DNA of 10,685 bases, from NCBI GenBank assembly GCA_913009535.1, contig CAJVXR010000051.1:1-10685 (forward strand). The letters are read 5' to 3'. Position 1 is the first letter of the stretch. Every line of letters begins with the position of its first letter. A model generated the notes under the pieces. The model saw nothing but the letters and a program-made list of their open reading frames with translations. It made no database searches and was not told the DNA's origin. A program made the translations under genes and the position numbers. Below are positions 1-6,327 of the stretch, one piece after another. Origin of the DNA: an uncultured Flavobacteriales bacterium. GTDB lineage: Bacteria; Bacteroidota; Bacteroidia; Flavobacteriales; Flavobacteriaceae.

Positions 1-283
1 AGTCACCAATAAGAACTAATTTAAGTTTTTGATCTTTTTTAACTTTTAAGTTTCTTGTATTTAGTCTTACAGAAGCAAAGCCACCATTATTATCTAAGGA
101 TACTCTTCCTTTAAAGACTAGTGTTTCATTTTCTGTGAAAATCATTGACGAATTAGATACTCCGCCCATTACATTGTCATTAACAACGAACCACTGGTCG
201 ATATCTGTATTAATCTGGTTAGTCCTGTCAGTTTGCATAACTATAATTTGGGTTATTATTAAGAGTATTTTAGTAAAGATCAT
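1..283 (-). CDS. CIA30-family protein, N-terminal part (runs off the left edge)
   Basis: This is the first 94 residues of a protein whose 3' end lies outside the window. A short hydrophobic leader (residues 1-16, with Lys5) looks like a signal peptide or membrane anchor. It is followed by the family hallmark W31-F-V-V-N-D-N-V-M-G-G-V-S and then F57-K-G-R-V-S-L-D-N-N-G-G-F-A-S-V-R (57-73). These two blocks identify the CIA30 domain (NADH:ubiquinone oxidoreductase intermediate-associated protein 30), a galactose-binding-like beta fold. In mitochondria CIA30 assists complex I assembly; the role of secreted bacterial versions is unknown and should not be assumed to be the same. The ATG at 283 follows the TAG stop of the DUF721 gene directly and in the same frame, so it is the last gene visible of the recF unit. 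A start at Met16 is possible but would remove the leader. Family assignment is confident; function is not. Confidence 0.8.
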   Translation of the reverse strand, partial: MIFTKILLIITQIIVMQTDRTNQINTDIDQWFVVNDNVMGGVSNSSMIFTENETLVFKGRVSLDNNGGFASVRLNTRNLKVKKDQKLKLVLIGD

Positions 284-571
284 CTATCTAAGAACTATTT
301 TTTTTATAGCATCTTTTTCAAGAGCATCATTTAAAAGATTAATTATTTTTTCTTTACCATAACTCAGTTCTTCTCTTAGTGTAGAAGAGCTTAGACTCAC
401 ATATAGAGTTTTGTTTTTTAAGTGAATGTCCGTAGTGTAATTACTTACACCATTTTTCATTATTTTAAACCATGCATCTTTAGCATCTACTTTTTCAAGC
501 CCTTTTTCTAAATTATTCTTCCTAAGAAAGCTATTAAGTAATGTTCCAATTTTTATTTCGTCTTCATTCAT
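284..571 (-). CDS. dciA: DUF721 / DciA-like protein (probable replicative helicase loader)
   Basis: This 95-residue protein is essentially one DUF721 domain. Visible family features are the conserved Trp34 after a short helical N-terminus, the strand pair around N44-Y-T-T-D-I-H-L and T55-L-Y-V-S-L-S-S-S, then L65-R-E-E-L-S-Y-G-K leading into a helix with L79-L-N-D-A-L, and a C-terminal I89-K-K-I-V-L-R. DUF721 includes DciA, the widespread loader or partner of the DnaB helicase in bacteria that lack DnaC; that role here is by family and is not shown by sequence. It is a short form with the KH-like domain only. Its start follows the TAG of the lipoprotein gene directly, and its own TAG is followed directly by the next ATG, all in one frame. 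The linkage with recF supports a DNA replication role, since recF and a DUF721 gene also neighbour each other in Actinobacteria. Confidence 0.8.
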   Translation of the reverse strand: MNEDEIKIGTLLNSFLRKNNLEKGLEKVDAKDAWFKIMKNGVSNYTTDIHLKNKTLYVSLSSSTLREELSYGKEKIINLLNDALEKDAIKKIVLR

Positions 572-991
572 CTAATCTAGGTTTAGTTTTTCATATACTT
601 TATAATGATAAATATAATTATCTTTATTAGTGAGATATAAATTTACCGAATCTAGTTTAATTATAGTTTCAATAAACTTATTATTGTTTAAGTCGTAATA
701 TTCTATTTGAGTTTTATTATCATCTCCTTGATACACGTTAAAATTAATTTGATGCATTGAGGTGATGAATTTCCCATCGAACTTTGGATTAACTTTTTTT
801 CTTAGACCTTTATTATTATTCACTTCAAAAAAATCAATTGTTCCACTGAATGGATAGGTTTTTAAAAGTTTGTTGTTTTGTTTTACAGATTGAATTTCCC
901 AATAGCCATTTAACAAGCTAATATCTAGACTCGGTTTTTCATCGCAAGAAAATGTAATGCATAAACAAAAAAGAATTATAGTTTTTTTCAC
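572..991 (-). CDS. Small lipoprotein, lipocalin-like, between recF and dciA
   Basis: This is a 139-residue predicted lipoprotein. It has two lysines at positions 2-3, a hydrophobic core (4-15) and a signal-peptidase-II-type cysteine at residue 16 (T-F-S-C). The loose lipobox is usual for Bacteroidota. The mature protein begins C-D-E-K; acidic residues just after the cysteine resemble reported surface-export signals, so outer-face location is possible but inferred. The rest is beta-rich: L27-N-G-Y-W-E-I-Q at the start of the domain, then K61-G-L-R-K-K-V-N-P-K-F-D-G-K, then a tail with Y128-H-Y-K. This matches lipocalin-like lipoproteins I recall at this position in flavobacteria. The start is GTG at 991, needed to keep the Lys-Lys signal; its GTGA overlaps the recF stop by four bases, so translation is probably coupled. 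Ligand and function are unknown. Confidence 0.75.
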   Translation of the reverse strand: MKKTIILFCLCITFSCDEKPSLDISLLNGYWEIQSVKQNNKLLKTYPFSGTIDFFEVNNNKGLRKKVNPKFDGKFITSMHQINFNVYQGDDNKTQIEYYDLNNNKFIETIIKLDSVNLYLTNKDNYIYHYKVYEKLNLD

Positions 992-2067
992 AAGTTGAAT
1001 ATTGAGTTTGAGTTGGTAATTTCTTTTATAGATTCTTTTGTTCTTTCTTCCTCTGTATCCGAGATGAAAATCTGACCAAAATCATTAGCGCTAACTAAAT
1101 TTATTATCTGTTTAACTCTATTTTTGTCTAATTTGTCAAAAATATCATCCAATAATAAAATCGGATTATTATTAGTTTGATTTTTTAAAAAATCAAATTG
1201 TGCTAGTTTTAATGCTATTAACAAGGATTTTTGTTGACCTTGGCTACCAAACTTTTTAACTGAGTAATTATTAATGTTGAAAATTAAATCATCTTTATGA
1301 ATACCCTTAGATGTGTATTGTAAAAACATATCTTTTTCTAAACTATTTTTTAGTAGAATAGATAGTTTTTCTGCGTCAAGATCTGTTTTGTAAGTGATAT
1401 TCACATCTTCATTATCATTAGAAATAGACTTGTATTTATCTTTAAATACCGATACGAAATCTTTCAAAAATAATTTCCTTTTTTCAAAAATACTTTCCCC
1501 AATAATTTCTAGCTGTGAATCATATACCTCAATTGTATTGATATCAATATTTTTGTTTTTATAGATGAGTTTTAATAAACTATTTCTTTGGGTTAGTACT
1601 TTGTTATAATTTATAATATTATCTAAGTAATCCTTATCACTTTGGGAAATTACACTATCTAAAAATTTTCTTCTTGTCTCACTTCCTTCAGCGATTAAAT
1701 TTCTGTCACTTGGAGATATGATGACTAATGGAAGTAAGCCTATATGATCGCTAAATTTTTCATATTTTTTGTTATTTCTTTTAATAACCTTCTTGTCATT
1801 TTTTTTAAAATTTATAATAATAGTTTCTTGCTTTTGGTTTTTAAGATAAGAGCCTTTAATTGCAAAGAAATCTTCTCCATGTTTTATGTTTTGTGAAGAA
1901 ATGGGGTTAAAATAACTTTTACCAAAAGATAAATGATAAATAGCATCAAGTATATTTGATTTACCAACTCCATTTGGACCTATAAAACAATTAATATTAT
2001 TGTCTAATTTTATGGTTTTACTGCTAAAACTTTTATAATTAGTTAATGTTATTGACTTTAATATCAT
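988..2067 (-). CDS. recF: DNA replication and repair protein RecF
   Basis: RecF is an SMC-like ATPase that binds gapped DNA and, with RecO and RecR, loads RecA at stalled forks. At 359 residues the protein is full length. It shows the N-terminal L8-T-N-Y-K-S-F, Walker A G30-P-N-G-V-G-K-S, R132-R-K-F-L-D (part of the RecF family pattern), H257-K-D-D in the second lobe, the ABC signature G274-S-Q-G-Q-Q-K-S, Walker B with I303-L-L-L-D-D-I-F-D-K-L-D, and a D-loop region after it. All ATPase motifs look intact. It is the first gene of the leftward unit recF-lipoprotein-dciA-CIA30, and its TGA stop overlaps the next gene's GTG start. The ATG at 2067 gives the expected N-terminus with no extension. 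A run of eight A's (coding strand) lies near residues 88-90. Identification is secure. Confidence 0.97.
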   Translation of the reverse strand: MILKSITLTNYKSFSSKTIKLDNNINCFIGPNGVGKSNILDAIYHLSFGKSYFNPISSQNIKHGEDFFAIKGSYLKNQKQETIIINFKKNDKKVIKRNNKKYEKFSDHIGLLPLVIISPSDRNLIAEGSETRRKFLDSVISQSDKDYLDNIINYNKVLTQRNSLLKLIYKNKNIDINTIEVYDSQLEIIGESIFEKRKLFLKDFVSVFKDKYKSISNDNEDVNITYKTDLDAEKLSILLKNSLEKDMFLQYTSKGIHKDDLIFNINNYSVKKFGSQGQQKSLLIALKLAQFDFLKNQTNNNPILLLDDIFDKLDKNRVKQIINLVSANDFGQIFISDTEEERTKESIKEITNSNSIFNL

Positions 2068-2193
2068 TAGAGGTATTAATAAAAAAAATGATTAAATTGA
2101 GATTTAATACTGCAAATTATTGAAAAATTACAAATATTTTATCCTTTTTTAAGAATAAAAATATATTTTTGCGACTCAAAATATTTTTAATTT
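2068..2193. promoter_or_regulatory. Divergent intergenic promoter region between recF and the TPR gene
   Basis: These 126 bases are the only non-coding stretch above 100 bases and separate two divergent units, so both promoters should lie here. The plus-strand candidate is listed separately. For recF, the minus strand has TAATTTG at 2119-2113, one base short of the Bacteroidota TAnnTTTG -7 pattern, about 45 bases before the ATG. I see no clear -33 TTG at a good distance, so this recF element is only tentative. No riboswitch-like or strongly structured sequence is visible; the region is nearly all A and T. Confidence 0.5.
2164..2171 (+). promoter_or_regulatory. Candidate Bacteroidota -7 promoter element for the TPR-ribH-mutL unit
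   Basis: TATTTTTG matches the TAnnTTTG -7 consensus of Bacteroidota primary sigma factor promoters exactly, and it ends 22 bases before the ATG at 2194. This would give a short leader of roughly 15 bases. No good -33 TTG is visible at the usual spacing; only a T-rich stretch lies at 2145-2150. The chance of such a match in AT-rich DNA is not small, but position and exact match favour a real site. Confidence 0.5.
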
Positions 2194-2958
2194 ATGGCAA
2201 CTTATAAAAAAAAAGGATCTAAATCTAAGTCATCTCTTAGCAATTTAGAAGAGTTAGAGAGTAAATCAGCAACAGCTGGAGTTTTCAACACTTTAGATGA
2301 TGGAGCTTCTAAGACAGAAGAATGGGTCGCTGCAAATCAGAAATACATTTTTATTGTGATAGGTATTGCAGCAGTTTTTGTTTTAGGTTTTTTAGGTTTT
2401 GACAAGTACGTTCAACAACCAGCGGAATCTAATGCAATGAACGAAATGCATCATGCCCAAACTTATTTTGAGTCTGCTAATCAAACGAAAAACGATTCAC
2501 TATTTAATTTATCTTTAAATGGAACGGATGGTAAATTTGGTATGATTGATTTGATAGAAAATTATCCAGGTACCAAAGCATCTAATTTAGCTAGTTACTA
2601 CGCTGGAATGTCTTACTTAAATTTAAACGACTATCAAAACTCTATAAAATATTTAAGTCAATTTAAATCTGAGGATGAAATTCTTGGTTCTACTGCTTTA
2701 GGTTCTATTGGAGACTGTTTTTCTCAGTTAAATCAATTTGAAGATGCTTTTGAATACTATCAAAAAGCAATCAATTTCACATCAAATGATTTTACTACCC
2801 CGATGTATTTGCTTAAAGCTGGTTATATTGGTTTAGAAATTAATCAATCAAAAAAATCATTGAACTTTTTTAATAGGATAAAAAATGATTTTTCAAATTC
2901 AATTGAAGCTACAAATATCGATGCGTTGATTGGTATGGCAAGCGCTTCTTCTAAATAA
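2194..2958 (+). CDS. Membrane-anchored tetratricopeptide repeat protein (YfgM-like arrangement)
   Basis: This 254-residue protein has a charged Lys/Ser-rich cytoplasmic N-terminus (1-50), a single membrane span (about 51-69, I-F-I-V-I-G-I-A-A-V-F-V-L) and a C-terminal helical domain. That domain contains TPR-like units near 133-160 (A133-S-Y-Y-A-G-M-S-Y-L-N-L), 167-195 (with F182-E-D-A-F-E-Y-Y-Q-K-A) and 204-236. The topology (N-in, TPR outside) resembles YfgM-type proteins, which bind the SecYEG translocon and periplasmic chaperones in proteobacteria; a matching role here is only inferred. It is the first gene of the rightward unit and ends five bases before ribH. Codons 5-7 form a run of nine A's. 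The start fits the promoter candidate, and no upstream in-frame start is evident. I know this gene as a regular neighbour of ribH in flavobacteria, from memory. Confidence 0.8.
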   Translation: MATYKKKGSKSKSSLSNLEELESKSATAGVFNTLDDGASKTEEWVAANQKYIFIVIGIAAVFVLGFLGFDKYVQQPAESNAMNEMHHAQTYFESANQTKNDSLFNLSLNGTDGKFGMIDLIENYPGTKASNLASYYAGMSYLNLNDYQNSIKYLSQFKSEDEILGSTALGSIGDCFSQLNQFEDAFEYYQKAINFTSNDFTTPMYLLKAGYIGLEINQSKKSLNFFNRIKNDFSNSIEATNIDALIGMASASSK

Positions 2959-2963
2959 TTATT

Positions 2964-3440
2964 ATGAGTACTAACCACTCAAATTTGTCAGATTATGATA
3001 TGGCTAGTGTTCCAAGTGGAGATAACTTAACTGTTGGTTTGGTTGTTTCTGAGTGGAACGAAGATATCACTGAATCCCTATATAGTGGTGCTTATGATAC
3101 TCTTGTTGAACGTGGCGTCATATCCAATAACATTAAAAGAATTAATGTTCCTGGAAGCTTTGAATTAGTCTATGGATCTAAAAAAATGATTCAATCTAAT
3201 GTAGATGTTGTTATAGCTATTGGTTGTGTAATTAAAGGGGAAACAGAACATTTTAATTATATCTGTCATTCTGTATCTAACGGTATTATTGATTTAAATA
3301 TTAATTTTAACACACCAGTTGTTTTTTGTGTATTAACTGATAACAATAAGCAACAATCAGTAGATAGATCTGGAGGTAAGCATGGAAATAAGGGTGTAGA
3401 GGCAGCTATTACAGCATTAAAACTTTCTGCTATTAAATAG
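2964..3440 (+). CDS. ribH: 6,7-dimethyl-8-ribityllumazine synthase
   Basis: RibH condenses 5-amino-6-ribitylamino-uracil with 3,4-dihydroxy-2-butanone 4-phosphate to give lumazine, the penultimate step of riboflavin synthesis, in the cytoplasm. At 158 residues it is the usual size. Visible active-site features are the aromatic W31 in S-E-W-N-E-D-I, the loop V62-P-G-S-F-E, the catalytic block G87-C-V-I-K-G-E-T-E-H96-F (His96 as the general base), and the phosphate-site arginine R135 followed by G141-N-K-G-V-E. The coding sequence is intact and ends TAG-TGA, two in-frame stops in a row. The N-terminal 20 residues, rich in Ser and Asn, precede the conserved core; a later start is possible but none is better. 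No FMN riboswitch is visible upstream. No other riboflavin gene lies in the window, so this is an isolated rib gene. Identification is secure. Confidence 0.97.
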   Translation: MSTNHSNLSDYDMASVPSGDNLTVGLVVSEWNEDITESLYSGAYDTLVERGVISNNIKRINVPGSFELVYGSKKMIQSNVDVVIAIGCVIKGETEHFNYICHSVSNGIIDLNINFNTPVVFCVLTDNNKQQSVDRSGGKHGNKGVEAAITALKLSAIK

Positions 3441-3496
3441 TGAAGAAACTATTTTAATAAAAGATTTAATTCATTATTTTTATTTAAAATTTCATA

Positions 3497-3772
3497 ATGG
3501 GCTTGCTCAATTTTAATTCTAAGAATAATAAAGTTTATAATTATTCTGGCAGATTTGCTAAAACAAAACTTAAACTAAAACCTAAATTTGATGAATTTAG
3601 ATCAACACTAGGTTCTAATAATGGAATTAAAAATAAATTTACGAAAGCTGTTAATGATTATGATAATCAAACAGAGAAATCAGTCAAAAAACGTTTAGTT
3701 GTAATTATATTTATTTTGATATTAGTTTTTCTTTATATAATAGACTTTGATTTAAAAATATTTTATAATTAA
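3497..3772 (+). CDS. Small single-pass membrane protein of unknown function, between ribH and mutL
   Basis: This is a 91-residue protein with a basic, hydrophilic N-terminal part (1-66) and one strong membrane span (about 67-83, L-V-V-I-I-F-I-L-I-L-V-F-L-Y), ending in a short acidic/aromatic tail. The segment F31-D-E-F-R-S-T-L-G-S-N-N-G-I-K resembles what I remember of a short family found at this locus in flavobacteria. Such proteins are sometimes labelled riboflavin synthase subunit beta, which appears to be carry-over from the neighbouring ribH: no lumazine synthase motif is present here. Its TAA overlaps the mutL ATG by one base (TAATG), which implies coupled translation. A 56-base AT-only gap precedes it, where a weak extra promoter could lie, although I see no clear match. 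Coding status is well supported by the tight junction with mutL; the function is unknown. Confidence 0.7.
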   Translation: MGLLNFNSKNNKVYNYSGRFAKTKLKLKPKFDEFRSTLGSNNGIKNKFTKAVNDYDNQTEKSVKKRLVVIIFILILVFLYIIDFDLKIFYN

Positions 3773-5571
3773 TGAGTAACCTAATTAAATTATTACCAGA
3801 TCACGTTGCTAATCAAATAGCTGCAGGTGAAGTAGTCCAAAGACCTTCCTCAGTAGTTAAAGAGCTATTAGAGAACTCTATAGATTCTGGTGCTAAGAAA
3901 ATATCTTTATTAATAAAAGAAGCTGGTAGAACTCTGATTCAAGTTGTAGATAACGGAAGTGGGATGTCTGAAAAAGATGCGGTTATTTGCTTTGAGCGTC
4001 ATTCAACTTCAAAAATTACTAATGCAGCCGATTTATTTAATTTATCTACAAAAGGTTTTAGGGGTGAGGCTTTAGCTAGTATAGCAGCAATTTCACATAC
4101 AGAGTTAATTACAAAGAACGAATCTAGTGACATCGGTACATTTATAAAGATTGAGGGAAATAAAATCATTCAAAATAAGTCAATTGTCTCCAATATTGGT
4201 TCTTCTATTTCCGTTAAAAATCTTTTTTATAATGTACCAGCTCGAAGAAATTTTTTAAAATCTGACAATGTAGAGGTTCGACATATCATAAATGAGTTTC
4301 ATAGAGTGGCACTAGCTCACCCAGAAATTCATTTTGAATTTGATAATAATGACTTACAATTATTTAGTTTACCAATTTCCAACATAAGACAGAGAATCGT
4401 TAATATTTTTGGGTCTAAGTCGAACGAAAAACTAGTCCCAGTTGATGAAACAACTGAAGTTTTAAAGCTTTCAGGTTTTATCTTCAAACCTGAATTCTCA
4501 AAAAAATCAAGAGGAGAACAGTTTTTTTTTGTAAATAATAGATATATAAAAAATGCCTACTTAAACCATGCAGTTAATTCTGCTTTTGAAGGTTTAATTA
4601 ATAGCGGATATAACGCATCCTATTTTCTTTTTCTAGAAGTTGACCCAAAACGTATAGATATAAATATACATCCAACTAAGACTGAAATTAAATTTGATGA
4701 TGATCATACAATTTATGCAATATTAAGATCTGCTATTAAACATAGTTTAGGTCAATTTAATATATCTCCAGTTCTAGACTTTGATAGGGATAAAAACTTA
4801 GATATTCCTTATAAATACACCTCTATGCCAGCTAGTGCTAATCTTGAAGTAGAAGTGGATCGTAATTATAACCCATTTGAAAAAAACAATAGTGAACTCA
4901 AGTCTCAAATCAATACTCAGGATTTTGCTAAAGAGGAAGAATTAGTATATTCTAGCTTATCTGAAAATTTAAATTCACAATTAGATGTATCTGACAGCTT
5001 AAAAGACTCTAAACCAACTGTATTTCAGCTTAGAAATAAGTATTTAGTAAATAAAATTAAATCTGGGCTTGTTATTATAAATCAAAACAGAGCACATCAA
5101 AGAATTTTATATGAAAATTTCCTTAAATATATTACTGTTCAGGGAAATGAATCACAAAAATTATTATATCCTATTGAGGTACATTTATCAATAAAAGAAA
5201 TTGCTATTATTGATAACTTTAAAACACAACTAAATAATTCTGGTTTTTTATTTGATACTGTCAATAATGAGACCTTATCTTTCTCTTCCTTACCAGCATC
5301 TATTGAGGAAAGTAATATAGAGTCAATAATAAGACAGCTGTTGGATAATATTAGTAATGAAATTCCTGACGATAATTTTAGCCAAACGGATATGATTTCA
5401 AAATCTTTAGCTAAAAGTATGTCTATTAAAAATGGACAAAATTTAAACCCCAATGAAATGGAATATATCGTTAATGGACTATTTGCTTGTAAAGAACCAA
5501 ATATATCTCCATTTAATAAAAGAACATACATTACTTTAACCTCTGAAGATTTAGATACTAAATTCAACTAA
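3772..5571 (+). CDS. mutL: DNA mismatch repair protein MutL (endonuclease motif degraded)
   Basis: MutL is the ATP-dependent link between MutS and downstream steps in mismatch repair. The 599-residue protein has a complete N-terminal GHKL ATPase: I16-A-A-G-E-V-V, E31-L-L-E-N35-S-I-D with the general-base Glu31 and Mg-binding Asn35, D60-N-G-S-G-M, E75-R-H-S-T-S-K-I, G95-F-R-G-E-A-L-A-S-I, then N154-V-P-A-R-R-N-F-L-K. The second lobe has F253-V-N-N-R-Y-I and I299-H-P-T-K-T-E-I-K-F. A low-complexity linker (about 340-412) leads to a C-terminal dimerisation domain (about 416-599). There, the position of the metal-binding DQHAxxExxxxE motif reads N437-Q-N-R-A-H-Q-R-I-L-Y-E448, losing D, H and the first E; the CPHGRP position reads S-P-F-N-K. 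Nicking activity is therefore doubtful. A T9 run (4522-4530) encodes Phe251-253. It overlaps the previous gene by one base. Confidence 0.97.
   Translation: MSNLIKLLPDHVANQIAAGEVVQRPSSVVKELLENSIDSGAKKISLLIKEAGRTLIQVVDNGSGMSEKDAVICFERHSTSKITNAADLFNLSTKGFRGEALASIAAISHTELITKNESSDIGTFIKIEGNKIIQNKSIVSNIGSSISVKNLFYNVPARRNFLKSDNVEVRHIINEFHRVALAHPEIHFEFDNNDLQLFSLPISNIRQRIVNIFGSKSNEKLVPVDETTEVLKLSGFIFKPEFSKKSRGEQFFFVNNRYIKNAYLNHAVNSAFEGLINSGYNASYFLFLEVDPKRIDINIHPTKTEIKFDDDHTIYAILRSAIKHSLGQFNISPVLDFDRDKNLDIPYKYTSMPASANLEVEVDRNYNPFEKNNSELKSQINTQDFAKEEELVYSSLSENLNSQLDVSDSLKDSKPTVFQLRNKYLVNKIKSGLVIINQNRAHQRILYENFLKYITVQGNESQKLLYPIEVHLSIKEIAIIDNFKTQLNNSGFLFDTVNNETLSFSSLPASIEESNIESIIRQLLDNISNEIPDDNFSQTDMISKSLAKSMSIKNGQNLNPNEMEYIVNGLFACKEPNISPFNKRTYITLTSEDLDTKFN
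4522..4530 (+). repeat. Nine-T homopolymer inside mutL
   Basis: An uninterrupted run of nine T's encodes three consecutive Phe codons (residues 251-253) in the second lobe of the MutL ATPase region. A one-base slip would shift the frame and remove the C-terminal dimerisation domain. Runs of similar length occur elsewhere in this AT-rich window (A9 at 2206-2214 in the TPR gene, A8 in recF), so length alone is not evidence of selection. Confidence 0.9.
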
Positions 5572-5574
5572 AAT

Positions 5575-6327
5575 ATGCTTAGAACTATTACAGACGGAGT
5601 TAAACACCTATTAATAATTAATGTCATTATGTTTGGTGCTACTTTTTTGATTAATCCTGATTTAATGTATTCTCTTTTTGGTTTGTATTTCCCAGAAAAT
5701 AATATATTTCAACCATGGCAAATTATCTCCCATATGTTCATGCACGGAGATTTAATGCACTTAATATTTAATATGGTAGCTCTTTATATGTTTGGAACTG
5801 CAGTAGAGCAGGTCTATGGCACCAATAAATTTATATTTCTATATTTTTCTTGTGGTTTAGGGGCAGCTTTAATTTCTTTGACATTCTCCTACTATAGTTT
5901 TTATAGTGTTCTAGATATACTAGTTTCATCGGATATAAGTAAGTCTGAGATTTTAAATTTATTAAATCAAGGTAAATATAACTCGGGTTGGTTATCTGTA
6001 ATTGGCGAATCAGATTTAGGTGCTTTTATTTCAGCATTTAATACAACTATGGTTGGTGCCTCGGGAGCTATAATGGGAGTTTTAGTAGCGTTTGGGTATC
6101 TATTTCCTGAAAGTAAGCTAATGCTATTGTTTTTACCTTTTCCTATCAAGGCAAAGTATTTTATTCCTGGAATTATTTTACTGGATTTATTTTCTGCTGT
6201 AACTGGTGCTTCAATTTTTAGTCCAAGTAATACTGCCTACATTGCACACCTAGGTGGTGCTTTTACAGGTTTTTTAATAATGTACTATTGGAGAAAGAAC
6301 CAATTTAATTCAAATAGATGGAATTAA
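5575..6327 (+). CDS. Rhomboid family intramembrane serine protease (first of a tandem pair)
   Basis: This is a 250-residue polytopic membrane protein that should cleave transmembrane substrates within the bilayer; the substrates are unknown. The rhomboid signature is complete: W48-Q-I-I-S-H-M-F-M-H-G-D-L-M-H62-L-I-F-N66 (His and Asn of the oxyanion region), G161-A-S163-G-A with the catalytic serine, and A224-H225-L-G-G-A with the catalytic histidine. Six hydrophobic segments can be picked out, near 12-28, 62-80, 86-104, 158-175, 196-212 and 222-238. The loop between the third and fourth spans (about 106-157) is unusually long, with a polar stretch around S119-D-I-S-K-S-E-I. It starts three bases after the mutL stop and overlaps the next gene by ten bases, so it is within the mutL operon. 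The position next to a second rhomboid is one I recall from flavobacteria generally. Confidence 0.93.
   Translation: MLRTITDGVKHLLIINVIMFGATFLINPDLMYSLFGLYFPENNIFQPWQIISHMFMHGDLMHLIFNMVALYMFGTAVEQVYGTNKFIFLYFSCGLGAALISLTFSYYSFYSVLDILVSSDISKSEILNLLNQGKYNSGWLSVIGESDLGAFISAFNTTMVGASGAIMGVLVAFGYLFPESKLMLLFLPFPIKAKYFIPGIILLDLFSAVTGASIFSPSNTAYIAHLGGAFTGFLIMYYWRKNQFNSNRWN

Noticed and set aside
135..362. Plus-strand open frame of 75 codons with a hydrophobic middle
   Set aside because: It lies antisense across the junction of the CIA30 and dciA genes, both of which have clear family motifs, and has no recognisable motif or promoter of its own.
2206..2214. A9 run at codons 5-7 of the TPR gene as a phase-variation switch
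   Set aside because: It encodes Lys-Lys-Lys in a Lys-rich tail where AAA is the normal codon, and the protein is not a typical phase-variable surface structure.
3451..3490. Imperfect inverted repeat after ribH (ATTTTAATAAA near 3451 and TTTATTTAAAAT near 3479)
   Set aside because: All A/T, with a mismatch and a loop of about 17 bases, so too weak for an intrinsic terminator and expected by chance in such AT-rich spacer.
5139..5567. Minus-strand open frame of 142 codons
   Set aside because: It is antisense to the C-terminal part of mutL, which is well conserved in sense. Its Leu/Ser/Ile-rich composition is what AT-rich antisense frames give.
5967..6149. Minus-strand open frame of 60 codons
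   Set aside because: It is antisense to the catalytic GASG region of the first rhomboid; no motif or independent start signal.
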